From Gp6-AA40 sp035293405 (GTDB taxonomy: Bacteria > Acidobacteriota > Vicinamibacteria > Vicinamibacterales > UBA2999), in contig DATDOE010000056.1 in NCBI GenBank assembly GCA_035293405.1, positions 1-64,000 on the forward strand: 64,000 bases of DNA, in the 5' to 3' direction. Shown here in pieces: positions 1 to 8,497 of this stretch (positions are counted from its first letter, which is position 1; every line of letters begins with the position of its first letter). Both the position numbers and the translations under genes were made by a program. The notes beneath the pieces were generated by a model. It ran no database searches. It was not told the DNA's origin and saw only the letters and a program-made list of their open reading frames with translations.

Positions 1-210
1 TTTCTGTGCAAACGCTGAGAATTCCGCACAGCCATCGAGTGGGCGATTCGACCAATCGGTGCGGCGATTCTCAAATTCCTCGACAAGCATCGAAAGGCCG
101 ACAGGAACGGCTGTTGCTGTTCCGCGCTGTTCGTTGGTGAAGACCTGACGCACCGAGAGCACGTTACCTTCACGTTCGTCCACAACGCTCCCGACCTATC
201 GAGGACAGCC

Positions 211-888
211 ATGGACAAGAGCGCGACGATTGAGGCGGTGGAAGTGCCGGTTGGCGCCACGACGTTGAAGGCCGATCTGCGCGTGCCGCCGACCGCGAAG
301 GGCCTCGTCATCTTCGCGCACGGCAGCGGCAGCAGCCGATTCAGCAGCCGCAACCGTCAGGTTGCCGAGTTCCTGGGCGGACGCGGATTCGCGACGCTGC
401 TGCTCGATTTGCTCACCGCGGAGGAAGAGGCCGTCGACGACGTGACGACAGAGTTTCGCTTCGATATCCCACGGCTCGGTCCACGTGTGAGCGCCGCCGC
501 CGACTGGGCGGCAACACGCGGTGATATTGGAAGGCTTCCGATCGGCTGCTTCGGCGCCAGCACCGGCGCCGCGGCTGCCTTGATCGCCGCGGCCGAGCGG
601 CCCGGCGTGATTGCCGCAGTGGTGTCACGCGGGGGTCGCCCGGATCTCGCCGGTGAGGCGCTCGGACGCGTCAGCGCGCCGACGCTTCTGATTGTCGGCG
701 GTGATGACGAGCCAGTGATCGAACTCAATCGGGAGGCGATGCGCCAGATGCGCGCCCATGTGGAGCTCGAGATCGTACCAGGCGCCACACATCTCTTTGA
801 GGAGCCTGGCACGCTCGACCAGGTGGCGGATCTGGCAGCCAGCTGGTTCGCGCGGTACCTCCGCCGTGAGGTGCCCCGGCGCGTGTGA
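211..888 (+). CDS. Alpha/beta hydrolase, dienelactone-hydrolase-like
   Basis: A 225-residue single-domain cytoplasmic alpha/beta hydrolase with no signal peptide. The strand-loop HGSGSS near residue 37 fits the oxyanion region, GASTG near residue 115 is the nucleophile elbow with Ser as the nucleophile, GGDDEPV near residue 168 supplies the likely acid, and GATHLF near residue 190 supplies the catalytic His. The substrate cannot be read from sequence. Hydrolases of this short type often sit beside stress genes or are fused to phosphoribosyltransferases. It leads a same-strand run with the BON, Hsp20 and CBS genes. Bases 1-210 upstream show no recognisable gene. Confidence 0.85.
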   Translation: MDKSATIEAVEVPVGATTLKADLRVPPTAKGLVIFAHGSGSSRFSSRNRQVAEFLGGRGFATLLLDLLTAEEEAVDDVTTEFRFDIPRLGPRVSAAADWAATRGDIGRLPIGCFGASTGAAAALIAAAERPGVIAAVVSRGGRPDLAGEALGRVSAPTLLIVGGDDEPVIELNREAMRQMRAHVELEIVPGATHLFEEPGTLDQVADLAASWFARYLRREVPRRV

Positions 889-916
889 TCCACGCAATCG
901 AGCAAGGGAGGGCTGA

Positions 917-1567
917 ATGACTGACGGTGAACTGGTCGATCAGGTCGAGGATGCCCTCGACTGGGAGCCGAGCATCGACGTGAGCGATGTCGACGTGATC
1001 GTGGACGGTGGCGTCGTGACGCTGCGCGGGGACGTGGGCACCTTCGCAGAGAAACAGGCCGTCGAACGGGTCGTCCTGAGCGTATACGGCGTCGAAGGGA
1101 TTGCGAACGATCTGAAGGTGCGACTCGCGCGTGAGTTCGAGCGCAGTGACACCGACGTCGCACAGGCGGCCGTCCACTCGATGAGGTGGAACACGCAGGT
1201 GCCCAGCGACCGTGTGACCGTGGCAGTCAGCGACGGATGGGTCACGCTTCGAGGCATGGTCGATTGGCAGTACCAGAAGGACGCCGCGGAGAGCGCTGTG
1301 CGGCCGCTCGCCGGCGTCCGCGGCATCACGAACGACGTCACCGTCGGGCCGCGCGTGCAGCCCGCGGACGTCCAGGCGCGGATCGAAGCTGCGCTCAAGC
1401 GGAGCGCCGAAGTCGACGCCCGCCGTCTCACCGTGAACGTGGCCGACGGCCGCGTCACGGTGGCCGGCAACGTGCACTCGGCGGCCGAGCGCGAAGAGGC
1501 CAAGCGGGCCGCATGGGCTGCGCCTGGAGTCACGGTCGTCGAAGACCGCATGACGATTGTTCCCTGA
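917..1567 (+). CDS. Triple BON-domain protein
   Basis: A 216-residue protein made of three BON domains, roughly residues 2-70, 75-143 and 147-215. Each carries the pattern of acidic helix, V-x-V-x-x-G-x-V-x-L-x-G strand and V-x-x-V-x-N/D (for example GGVVTLRGDV, DGWVTLRGMV, DGRVTVAGNV). BON domains occur in OsmY-like osmotic shock proteins and are thought to bind phospholipid or protein surfaces. No clear signal peptide is seen, so the location is uncertain. It begins 28 bases after the hydrolase with an AAGGGAGG ribosome-binding site and is followed closely by Hsp20, consistent with one stress operon. Confidence 0.9.
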   Translation: MTDGELVDQVEDALDWEPSIDVSDVDVIVDGGVVTLRGDVGTFAEKQAVERVVLSVYGVEGIANDLKVRLAREFERSDTDVAQAAVHSMRWNTQVPSDRVTVAVSDGWVTLRGMVDWQYQKDAAESAVRPLAGVRGITNDVTVGPRVQPADVQARIEAALKRSAEVDARRLTVNVADGRVTVAGNVHSAAEREEAKRAAWAAPGVTVVEDRMTIVP

Positions 1568-1592
1568 GGTTCTCGATACAGAAGGAGGTTCC

Positions 1593-2102
1593 ATGGCACC
1601 CAAGAGAGAAACCGAACTCGTTCCGAGCCGTCTCGTGCGCGACCCATTCGCGTTGATGCGCGAGATGACATCCGACTTCGATCGTTGGTTCGGCGAGCCC
1701 GCGCGGCCGTTCTTCCGCTGGCCGTCGTTGCGGAGGCGGGCCACCGAGGAGACCGGCTGGTATCCGGAGATCGACGTCTTCGAGAAGGACAACCGCCTGG
1801 TCACCAAAATCGATCTGCCGGGCATGAAGAAGGACGACGTCAAGGTGGAGGTCACCGACGGTCAGCTTGCCATCTCGGGCGAGCGGAAGCGCGAGGCCGA
1901 GGAGAAGAGGGAGGAGTTCTATCGGTGCGAGCGCGAGTACGGCAGCTTCTACCGGAGCGTGCCTCTCCCCGAAGGAGCCAAGGTGGACGACGTCAAGGCG
2001 ACCTTCACGGACGGTGTGCTCGAGGTAAGTGTGCCGCTGCCGACGCGACCGGAAGCGAAGGTGCGGAAGGTCGAGATTCACGCCGCGAAGACCGCGGCGT
2101 AA
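1593..2102 (+). CDS. Small heat shock protein, Hsp20/alpha-crystallin family
   Basis: A 169-residue ATP-independent holdase. The alpha-crystallin domain covers about residues 50-140. It shows the WYPEIDVFEKDN entry, the DLPGMKKDDVKVEV strand and the family signature GVLEVSVPLP near its end. The ATG at 1593 is chosen because a strong AAGGAGG lies six bases upstream; an in-frame ATG at 1557 would overlap the BON gene and lacks such a site. The arginine-rich N-terminal arm and short C-terminal tail (VEIH) fit the family. It lies 25 bases after BON and 11 bases before the CBS gene, so co-transcription is likely. Confidence 0.93.
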   Translation: MAPKRETELVPSRLVRDPFALMREMTSDFDRWFGEPARPFFRWPSLRRRATEETGWYPEIDVFEKDNRLVTKIDLPGMKKDDVKVEVTDGQLAISGERKREAEEKREEFYRCEREYGSFYRSVPLPEGAKVDDVKATFTDGVLEVSVPLPTRPEAKVRKVEIHAAKTAA

Positions 2103-2113
2103 CGGAGGCAAAC

Positions 2114-2569
2114 ATGAAAGTCAGAGACATCATGACGGCACAGCCCAAGGCCGCCGCTCGCAACACCACGCTCAGCGCGGCGGCGCAGCTGCTCTGGGGT
2201 GCCGACTGCGGCATCCTGCCGGTCGTCGACGGCGGCAAGCTCGTGGGCGTCGTGACCGATCGGGACATGTATATCGCGCTGGCGACCCGCAACCAGCCGG
2301 CATCACAACTGACGGTTGGCGATGTTGCCGCTGGCAAGCTGTGGACCTGTGGGCCGGACGATGATGTTCACGTGGCGCTCGACACGATGGGGACGCAGCG
2401 GGTTCGGCGGTTGCCGGTGACGCAGGACGGCGCCCTGGTCGGCATCATCTCGATGAACGACCTCGTGCTCGCCTCCGGCGCGGACAAGCCGGTGCGGAAC
2501 GACGAGGTGGTCGCGACGCTCAAGGCCATCTGCGCTCACCAGGCAGCGCCAGCCGCCGCGGCTGCGTAG
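2114..2569 (+). CDS. CBS-pair protein, Hrp1-like
   Basis: A 151-residue protein consisting almost entirely of two CBS motifs: residues 1-60 (VRDIMT, ILPVVDGGKLVGVVTDRDM) and 68-130 (VGDVAAGKLWTCGPDDDV, VRRLPVTQDGALVGIISMNDL). Stand-alone CBS pairs bind adenine nucleotides and act as energy sensors; the stand-alone Hrp1 of the mycobacterial dormancy regulon has the same design. The C-terminus ends in a low-complexity Ala tail. An ACGGAGGCAAAC ribosome-binding site precedes the ATG, 11 bases after hsp20. A strong hairpin follows the gene. Confidence 0.9.
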   Translation: MKVRDIMTAQPKAAARNTTLSAAAQLLWGADCGILPVVDGGKLVGVVTDRDMYIALATRNQPASQLTVGDVAAGKLWTCGPDDDVHVALDTMGTQRVRRLPVTQDGALVGIISMNDLVLASGADKPVRNDEVVATLKAICAHQAAPAAAAA

Positions 2570-2608
2570 CAGGCGGAGTCGGAGGGGCGCGTGTCGCCAT
2601 CACCTATT

Positions 2609-2641
2609 GATCGGCGGGCATCGGGAATACGCCCGCCGATC
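2609..2641. terminator. Hairpin after the hydrolase-BON-Hsp20-CBS operon
   Basis: A perfect 11-bp stem, GATCGGCGGGC paired with GCCCGCCGATC, flanks an 11-base loop, 40 bases after the CBS stop codon. There is no T-run, so it is either a weak terminator or an RNA-stabilising hairpin separating the operon from the KGG gene. Confidence 0.5.
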
Positions 2642-2694
2642 GTGGGAATCGACTGGGCTGTGCGGAATGCCGAGGCGTAGTGAGGGAGACGATC

Positions 2695-2880
2695 ATGCAT
2701 GACCCTCGTGGATTCGCGTCAATGAGTCCTGCCAGGCGGCGGGAGATCGCCAGCAAGGGCGGCAAGGCCGCTCATGCGAAGGGGACCGCGCACGAATGGT
2801 CGTCTGAGGAAGCGCGCGAGGCCGGACGGCGAGGAGGGAAAGCCGCAGCACGCCGCGGGCGCCCGCGCAAGCTGGCGTGA
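2695..2880 (+). CDS. Small KGG-repeat stress protein
   Basis: A 61-residue, highly basic, hydrophilic protein. It carries the KGG/GsiB-type pattern twice: the REIASKGGKAAHAKG segment and, after the linker HEWSSEEA, the REAGRRGGKAAARRG segment. Proteins of this family are small, disordered, stress-induced factors related to YciG and Con-10. The ATG at 2695 has a GGGAG site at normal spacing; a GTG at 2680 would add five residues. It converges with the dihydroorotate dehydrogenase-like gene only seven bases downstream. Confidence 0.82.
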   Translation: MHDPRGFASMSPARRREIASKGGKAAHAKGTAHEWSSEEAREAGRRGGKAAARRGRPRKLA

Positions 2881-2887
2881 GTCGCCG

Positions 2888-3904
2888 TCACTCCTCCGGC
2901 ACGGTCTGGCGCGCGTGGGCGGTCCAGCTGTGAAGAACGCGAATGTAATTCGCGCGCTCGAAGGCCGAGGGGGTGGCCGTGTGCTGCAGGCTCGACCGGC
3001 CGCGAATGTCCGCGAGTGTCATCGTGTTGTGACGCTCCATCCACTCCTCGAGGCCACGCCGCATCGCCGAGACGTAGGTCGTCCCGTGACGGAGGAGCGC
3101 CGACGTCATCTGTACGACGTCCGCGCCGGCCAGGATTGCCTTGATGCCGTCCTGAGGCAACGCGACGCCGCCCGTGATCGCGAGGGCCGGACGCACGCGG
3201 CCGTACAGGATGGCCAGCCACTGCAAGCGCAGGCGCAGCTCATCGCTGGTCGACAGCTTCAGGTGTGGCGACGCGTTCATGGTCTCGACGTCGATGTCCG
3301 GCTGATAGAAACGGTTGAACAGGACAATAGCCGCTGCGCCTGCCTCATCGAGCTGCCGCACCACGTTGCCGAACGCCGCGAAATAGGGCGACAGCTTGAC
3401 GGCGATGGGAATCGTCAGCACCTGTCTCAGCTCGGTGACGATAGCCAACAAACGCCGCTCGACCTCGGCGCCGGTGGTGTCGAGATCGGTCACGACCTCG
3501 TACGGATTCAGCTCGATGGCGTCCGCGCCCGCCTGCTCGATGATGCGCGCAAACGCAATCCACGATTCGGTGGACGCGCCATTCAGCGATCCGATGACCG
3601 GTATCCGGACAGCCTGTTTCACCGCGCTGATGTGCTCGGCATAGTCGTCAGGTGCCAGAGAGTAGTCGCTCGATGGCGGGAAGCTCGCGAGTGCCTCCTC
3701 CAGCTCGGCGCCAGGAACGAAGCGTTCGGCCGCCGTAGTCGGCGCGCCGGTAATCTGTTCGACGAACAGCGAATGGAGGACGACCGCAGCCCACCCAGCC
3801 TCCTCGAGGCGCTTCACGGTATCCAGGTAGTACCCGAACGGAGACGCCCCGGCCATGAACGGGTGCGGGAGCCGAAGGCCAAGGTATGAGGTGTCTGTCT
3901 GCAC
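2888..3904 (-). CDS. Dihydroorotate dehydrogenase-like flavoprotein
   Basis: A 338-residue TIM-barrel protein of the dihydroorotate dehydrogenase-like family. It shows the N-terminal TSYLGLRLPHPFMAGASP, the FMN/substrate strand IPVIGSLNG, AIELNPYEV, the lysine strand IAVKLSPYF, and the phosphate-binding GGVALPQDG. It lacks the surroundings of pyrimidine synthesis genes and probably reduces another substrate. Two starts are plausible: GTG at 3904, with AAGGGA six bases upstream and an N-terminus matching relatives, and ATG at 3946 with CGGAGG upstream. The first is used. Longer frames reaching 4234 add unrelated residues. Confidence 0.8.
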   Translation of the reverse strand: MQTDTSYLGLRLPHPFMAGASPFGYYLDTVKRLEEAGWAAVVLHSLFVEQITGAPTTAAERFVPGAELEEALASFPPSSDYSLAPDDYAEHISAVKQAVRIPVIGSLNGASTESWIAFARIIEQAGADAIELNPYEVVTDLDTTGAEVERRLLAIVTELRQVLTIPIAVKLSPYFAAFGNVVRQLDEAGAAAIVLFNRFYQPDIDVETMNASPHLKLSTSDELRLRLQWLAILYGRVRPALAITGGVALPQDGIKAILAGADVVQMTSALLRHGTTYVSAMRRGLEEWMERHNTMTLADIRGRSSLQHTATPSAFERANYIRVLHSWTAHARQTVPEE

Positions 3905-4166
3905 GAGGCATCCCTTGATATGTGGACACTGCAACGACGAGACCATCGGCGCCTCCGGATGGCTCCATGAGTGAATCGGCATCCAGCGCGCGTTGCGAGT
4001 GATTCCACGTTCGTCAGGAGTTTTTCCGCGATCCGTCGAGACGCCGATCTTCGGCACGCGCTGGCTCCGAGGCGTACAGGAGCCGAGACGCGCGGGACCG
4101 TCGGCCTGAAAGCTGCAAAGAGGTGTTGCACGCCGTACGTGCCTCTGACGATTCGGGAGACCTGCC

Positions 4167-4799
4167 ATGAAACACCTGACCCCGAGCAAAAGCGTCATGC
4201 GGCACGTGCTGCAGCGCGCACGAACGATCGCCATCGTGGGCGCCAGCCCGAGCCCCGACCATCACAGCCATGCGGTCGCGGGATACCTTGCGCATGAAGG
4301 CTACGACGTCATTCCGGTCCGCCCGGATCGAGCTGACGTCGCGGGCTTGGCGGCGTATGCCGGCCTCTCGGATATTCCCGGTGCCGTTGACCTCGTGGTT
4401 GTGTTCCGCACGCCGTCTGCGGTCCCATCACACATCGAGGAAGCGGCGAGGAAAGGTGCCGAGGCGGTCTGGCTTCCTCCCGGTGCATGGAGCCCTGCGG
4501 CTGACGCCGCCGCGCAGCAGCACGGCCTGACCCTCATCAAAGAATCCTGTGTCATGGAAGAACACCGGCATCTGTCGCAACAGAGTGGGCATCCTCAGAA
4601 GTGGGGCGTCCACGTGCGCCGGCGCAAACCGGTCTACGAAGACAATCGCGTGCGGGCCGACGACGGGGGCGGCTACACACCGGCTGGCGGCGGAGGTCAC
4701 GTCGCCGGCGGCGGAGGCCGGTCGGTCCTCGATGAGAAGAAAATGGTGACCGGCGCGCCGTCGCGGCGATCGGGACCGATGAAGCCGAAGCCGCGCTGA
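4167..4799 (+). CDS. CoA-binding (Rossmann) protein with Gly-rich tail
   Basis: A 210-residue protein. Residues 8-130 form a CoA_binding_2 domain of the YccU type: IAIVGASPSPDHHSHAVAGYL, GYDVIPVRP, PGAVDLVVVFRTPSAVPSHIEEA, and AVWLPPGAWSPAADAAAQ ending in KESCVMEEHR. Relatives bind CoA in the cytoplasm and are linked to stress metabolism. The last 70 residues are unusual: low complexity, with GGGYTPAGGGGHVAGGGG between basic patches, probably disordered. It is followed at eight bases by a zinc-ribbon gene. Confidence 0.83.
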   Translation: MKHLTPSKSVMRHVLQRARTIAIVGASPSPDHHSHAVAGYLAHEGYDVIPVRPDRADVAGLAAYAGLSDIPGAVDLVVVFRTPSAVPSHIEEAARKGAEAVWLPPGAWSPAADAAAQQHGLTLIKESCVMEEHRHLSQQSGHPQKWGVHVRRRKPVYEDNRVRADDGGGYTPAGGGGHVAGGGGRSVLDEKKMVTGAPSRRSGPMKPKPR

Positions 4800-4807
4800 G
4801 CACGATC

Positions 4808-5056
4808 ATGCCAGACCACGGCGCGTCGATGCCCACGACGCCACAGGTCGCTCCAGGGGCAACACTCCGATCGGAAGGCCACGAGAGAAGAATCGCTGCC
4901 CTTGCTACGGTCCGGCAGTGCGAACTCTGTGGCGAAGAGCGCACGCGTGGCAGCCTTCTCGCTGCATTGTCCGGCCGCCCGCGTATGTGGGTATGTGATG
5001 ACTGTCAGAAGATGCTGTTGCTTCGCGTCGATGACAGAGGCACGCCCGGAGACTAG
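4808..5056 (+). CDS. Small zinc-ribbon protein
   Basis: An 82-residue protein with a four-cysteine metal site, CELCGEE then WVCDDCQK near residues 38-67, giving a CxxC-x(24)-CxxC spacing. The first 35 residues are low complexity. No other domain is visible and the function is unknown. It sits eight bases after the CoA-binding gene on the same strand. Its stop codon TAG overlaps the oppositely oriented stop of the universal stress protein gene at the palindrome CTAG (5053-5056), a tight tail-to-tail arrangement. Confidence 0.6.
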   Translation: MPDHGASMPTTPQVAPGATLRSEGHERRIAALATVRQCELCGEERTRGSLLAALSGRPRMWVCDDCQKMLLLRVDDRGTPGD

Positions 5057-5976
5057 CCCTTCCTCAACGTCAACACCGGACAGGCGGCCTGTCGCACGAC
5101 GTGCTGCGTCGTTGACCCGAAGAACATGAGATCCACCGCGCCTCGGCCCTGGACGCCCATCACGATGAGGTCAGCCTGCTGTTCGGCTGCGACACGGAGG
5201 ATCTCGCGATAGGGCTTGCCGGTCGCCAGCAGCGTCTCCACCGTGCAGTACGCGCGAACGGTGTCGGGCACCGCAGCCGTCAGACGCTCACGGCTGCTGT
5301 CCTCGCAGGCTTTCCGAAACTCCTCCTTGCTCAAGTGGCTGTAGGCCAGAAGGCTCTCGCTCATCTCAGGTGTCAGCTCCATCTCGTACGACATGACGTG
5401 GAGCACCGTGAGCTGTGCGTCCGCTTCCTGCGCCAGCGACATCGCGTAGTTGAGCGCGCGGGTGGAGGCGTCGGAGAAGTCGGTCGGGCACAGAATCCGC
5501 TTGAACGCGACCGCGCTCCCAGGCGCGGTTCCCGGGGCGGCGCGCGGCACGGTCAGCACCGGGCACTCCGCCTTACGCAGCACCTTTTCCGTGACGGAGC
5601 CGAGCACGAGACGATCGAAGCCCGATCGGCCATGCGTCCCGATCACCAGCAGACCCGTCTGCTTGGCTCGCGACAGAATCTCGGCTGCGGTGTTCCCTTC
5701 AACAATCACGACCTCGACGGGAATCTCGCCGACGGGTGCCGCGTCTACGAAGTGCGTCGCGTGAGTCGTCAGCTGCTCGAGGTCTGCAGGTGTCAGGGCC
5801 GTGGATTCGAGGCTCTGGGATCCAGGAGCATAGGCTGCAACCGGCGTCGCGGAGTACACGTGCAACACGGTGATCGACGAGTCGTGCCATCGCGCAATCG
5901 CCATGGCATGGTCCAGGGCGCGCCGTGAGTACTCGGAGAAGTCGATGGGGCACAGAATGTTCCTGATCTCGATCAT
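5053..5976 (-). CDS. Tandem universal stress protein
   Basis: A 307-residue cytoplasmic protein made of two UspA domains, residues 1-148 and 160-307. Both begin with the strand ILCPIDFSEYSRRAL or ILCPTDFSDASTRAL. Both carry the ATP-binding signature G-x2-G-x9-G-S/T, seen in the first as IGTHGRSGFDRLVLGSVTEKVL and in the second as MGVQGRGAVDLMFFGSTTQHVV. It lies 12 bases after the Clp gene on the same strand, so both are probably one unit. Tandem ATP-binding Usps slow growth or support survival under hypoxia in other bacteria, for example Rv2623 of mycobacteria. Confidence 0.93.
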   Translation of the reverse strand: MIEIRNILCPIDFSEYSRRALDHAMAIARWHDSSITVLHVYSATPVAAYAPGSQSLESTALTPADLEQLTTHATHFVDAAPVGEIPVEVVIVEGNTAAEILSRAKQTGLLVIGTHGRSGFDRLVLGSVTEKVLRKAECPVLTVPRAAPGTAPGSAVAFKRILCPTDFSDASTRALNYAMSLAQEADAQLTVLHVMSYEMELTPEMSESLLAYSHLSKEEFRKACEDSSRERLTAAVPDTVRAYCTVETLLATGKPYREILRVAAEQQADLIVMGVQGRGAVDLMFFGSTTQHVVRQAACPVLTLRKG

Positions 5977-5988
5977 GATGACCTCTAC

Positions 5989-8298
5989 CTAGGCGACGTG
6001 CCCGCACGCTCCAGCCGAGTCCCGTGCGACACCGTGTCCATCGTTTAGATCCACCACGACGCCCCCTTTGCTGATCCGAACATGGAAATGCGAGCTCTCC
6101 CGCCAGTGGACGCTGATCGGGAGCTTGATCCGTTCGTCGATGACACGCTTGAGGAAACGCGCACCGAACGCCAGGTTGTGGCCCTGCGTCACGATAGCGT
6201 CCAGCGCGTCGTCGTCGATGTCGAGCGTCTTCTGCGACTTCGCCAGGGTGAGCGTCACCTGTTCCAGGTAATGCTTCGCAATCTCTCGAGCCTCGTCATG
6301 CGTCAGGGGAGAGAAGAGCACCACCTCGTCCACCCGGTTCAGGAACTCTGGCGGGAATCGACGCTCCAACTCGCGCCTGACGTCGCCAGCCACCTGTTCG
6401 ACCGCCACACCGCCAGACCTGAATCCGAGAGGGTTGGTCAGCTTCCGAAAATGCTCCGAGCCAAGGTTCGAGGTCATGACGACGATCGCGTCGCTCAGGT
6501 ACACGCGCTTGCCGCGCCCGTCGGTGAGCCAGCCTTCGTCGAAGGCCTGAAGGAAGAGGTTCAGCACGCTCGGGCTGGCCTTCTCGATTTCGTCCAGCAG
6601 GACGACGCTGTACGGATGATCGTGCAGCTGGTTCGTGATGATTCCACCGCGCTGGCTGCCAACGATGCCGCGCGGCATGCCGATCAGTTTGTCGACGGCC
6701 ACGGCGCCGTCCTGGTACTCGGACATATCGATACGAATCATCTTCTTGTCGTCACCGAAGAGGAATTCGGCGACCGCCTTCGCCAGCTCCGTCTTCCCGA
6801 CGCCGGTCGGTCCGAGAAACAGCAGCACGCCATCAGGTCGATCGAAGCCGTCCTTGAGAGGGCCTTTGTTGAGCACGAGGCGCCGCGCCACGGCGGCGAT
6901 CGCCTTCGACTGGCCGACCACGCGGCGCTGGAGGCGTGCTTCGGTGTCCTTGAACCGGTCCGTCACGTCACGGAAGACCATGTCCTTCGGAATCTGCGCG
7001 GTGTGCGCGATCACCGAGACCACGTCGTCACCTGTGACGTCCCAGCGCCGGTCGATCTCCGCGCGCACGGCGGCGGTGTCGAGCCAGCCGATGACCTTGT
7101 CGGGGAGATGGAGATGCCGCAGGTAGCGCGGCGACAGTTCGAGTGCGGTCTCCACCGCCTCGTCGAGGAGCCGGACGGAGTAGTTCCGTTCGAGGCGCGG
7201 CCGGAGGCGAAGGAGGATGTCACGGGTTTCCTCGATTGTCGGTTCCGGGACGTACACCGAGCGGAAGCGGCGTGCGAGCGCCTCGTCCTCCTGGATATGT
7301 TCCTTGTACTCGCTGAGCGTGGTCGCCGCGATCATGCGCACTTCGCCACGAGCGAGCACAGACTTCAAGATGTCGGCCGCGTCCGAGGGTGCGCCGAGGG
7401 CGGATCCCGCGCCCACCATCGTGTGCGCCTCGTCCACGAACAGGATCAGATGCGGGCGCGCCTTCACCTCCGCGATGACCTGCTGCAGTCGCTCCTCGAA
7501 CATCCCTCGCAGCATCGTGCCTGCGACCAGCGTGTTCATCTGCAGGCTGACGACTTGACTGTCCCGCAGCCTGATAGGCACCGTCTCAGGTTCGAACTCG
7601 AACCGGCGGGCGAGAGCTTCGGCGATCGCGGTTTTGCCGACGCCCGGCTCGCCGAGCAGCATCACAGAATTCGCGTGCTCGCGATGGCAGAGGATTTCGA
7701 GAACCTGCCGGATCTCCCGGTCCCGTCCGAAGATCGGTGGCAGCTTGTCCTGCCGCGCCAGCATGTTGAGATTCGTGCCGAACTGTTTGAGGTACGGCGG
7801 CAGCTCGAAACGTTTCTTCAACTGCTCCTCGCGCAGCTCGCGCTCGCGCATGCGCACGTGGAGTGCCGACACGACGACGTCCGGCTCGACGCCGTGCTGC
7901 CGCAGGACCGATGCCGCTATCCCGTGTTCATCCTCGAAGAGCGCGGCGAAGAGGTCGACGGCGTCGATGGCCTGCCGCCCGGCGCGAGTGGCGACGAGGA
8001 GCGCCAGTCTGCATACGAGCTTGGCGGTAGGTGCCACACGCAACTCGCCGCCTGTCAGGGAGCTCTCCGTACGGAGGTGGTCCTCCATGGCGTGGAGCAC
8101 GTCATGGGGGTTCACGCCGACGTTCTGCATCACGTCGGCGAACAGTTCCCATTCGATCAGTGCGCCAGCGAACAAGAGATGCTCGCTCGTCAGCAGCGCG
8201 TGGCCCCGCCGCTGCGACTCCTCGATGGCGCGATCGATGATTCGCTGGGCCGGGTCGCCGACCTTGTTGCGCGGAATGTCGAGGTCATCGACGTACAT
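5989..8298 (-). CDS. ClpA/ClpC-type AAA+ unfoldase
   Basis: A 769-residue HSP100 protein. Residues 10-150 are a double Clp-N domain (HALLTSEHLLF). AAA module 1 has Walker A GEPGVGKT at 216-223 and Walker B LILFVDEAH. AAA module 2 has Walker A GPTGVGKT near residue 490 and Walker B VVLLDEIEKA, followed by the ClpB_D2 C-terminal cap. The two modules are joined without the long coiled-coil M domain, so it is ClpA-like rather than ClpB. The loop NPLGFRSGG holds LGF, which could act as the IGL/IGF-type ClpP-docking tripeptide. No clpP or clpS lies nearby. It precedes the Usp gene in the same transcription direction. Confidence 0.92.
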   Translation of the reverse strand: MYVDDLDIPRNKVGDPAQRIIDRAIEESQRRGHALLTSEHLLFAGALIEWELFADVMQNVGVNPHDVLHAMEDHLRTESSLTGGELRVAPTAKLVCRLALLVATRAGRQAIDAVDLFAALFEDEHGIAASVLRQHGVEPDVVVSALHVRMRERELREEQLKKRFELPPYLKQFGTNLNMLARQDKLPPIFGRDREIRQVLEILCHREHANSVMLLGEPGVGKTAIAEALARRFEFEPETVPIRLRDSQVVSLQMNTLVAGTMLRGMFEERLQQVIAEVKARPHLILFVDEAHTMVGAGSALGAPSDAADILKSVLARGEVRMIAATTLSEYKEHIQEDEALARRFRSVYVPEPTIEETRDILLRLRPRLERNYSVRLLDEAVETALELSPRYLRHLHLPDKVIGWLDTAAVRAEIDRRWDVTGDDVVSVIAHTAQIPKDMVFRDVTDRFKDTEARLQRRVVGQSKAIAAVARRLVLNKGPLKDGFDRPDGVLLFLGPTGVGKTELAKAVAEFLFGDDKKMIRIDMSEYQDGAVAVDKLIGMPRGIVGSQRGGIITNQLHDHPYSVVLLDEIEKASPSVLNLFLQAFDEGWLTDGRGKRVYLSDAIVVMTSNLGSEHFRKLTNPLGFRSGGVAVEQVAGDVRRELERRFPPEFLNRVDEVVLFSPLTHDEAREIAKHYLEQVTLTLAKSQKTLDIDDDALDAIVTQGHNLAFGARFLKRVIDERIKLPISVHWRESSHFHVRISKGGVVVDLNDGHGVARDSAGACGHVA

Positions 8299-8497
8299 AC
8301 ACCGCCTCGCTCGTTCTCCTCATGCCGAGCAAGACACGCACCAGTGACCGTGCCGGCGGCGGATCGATTTCCGTAGGTGGTCGGCCACCCTGCCGCTCCG
8401 GGTCTTGCCGAATCGGCCCGGTCGGTCCTTCTGAAGATTTCAGGGTTCCGATGGGAAATTTCGTGGTCGGGCAGATGCCCGCGTCGAACCTGCCTCT

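Noticed and set aside
5989..8298. ClpB disaggregase
   Set aside because: The coiled-coil M domain of ClpB is missing and the length (769) fits ClpA/ClpC; an LGF loop suggests ClpP docking instead.
6082..8376. 764-codon open frame on the plus strand opposite the Clp gene
   Set aside because: It is an antisense shadow of a GC-rich gene: rich in His, Arg, Gln and Val, with no domain, while the minus strand encodes an unmistakable HSP100 protein.
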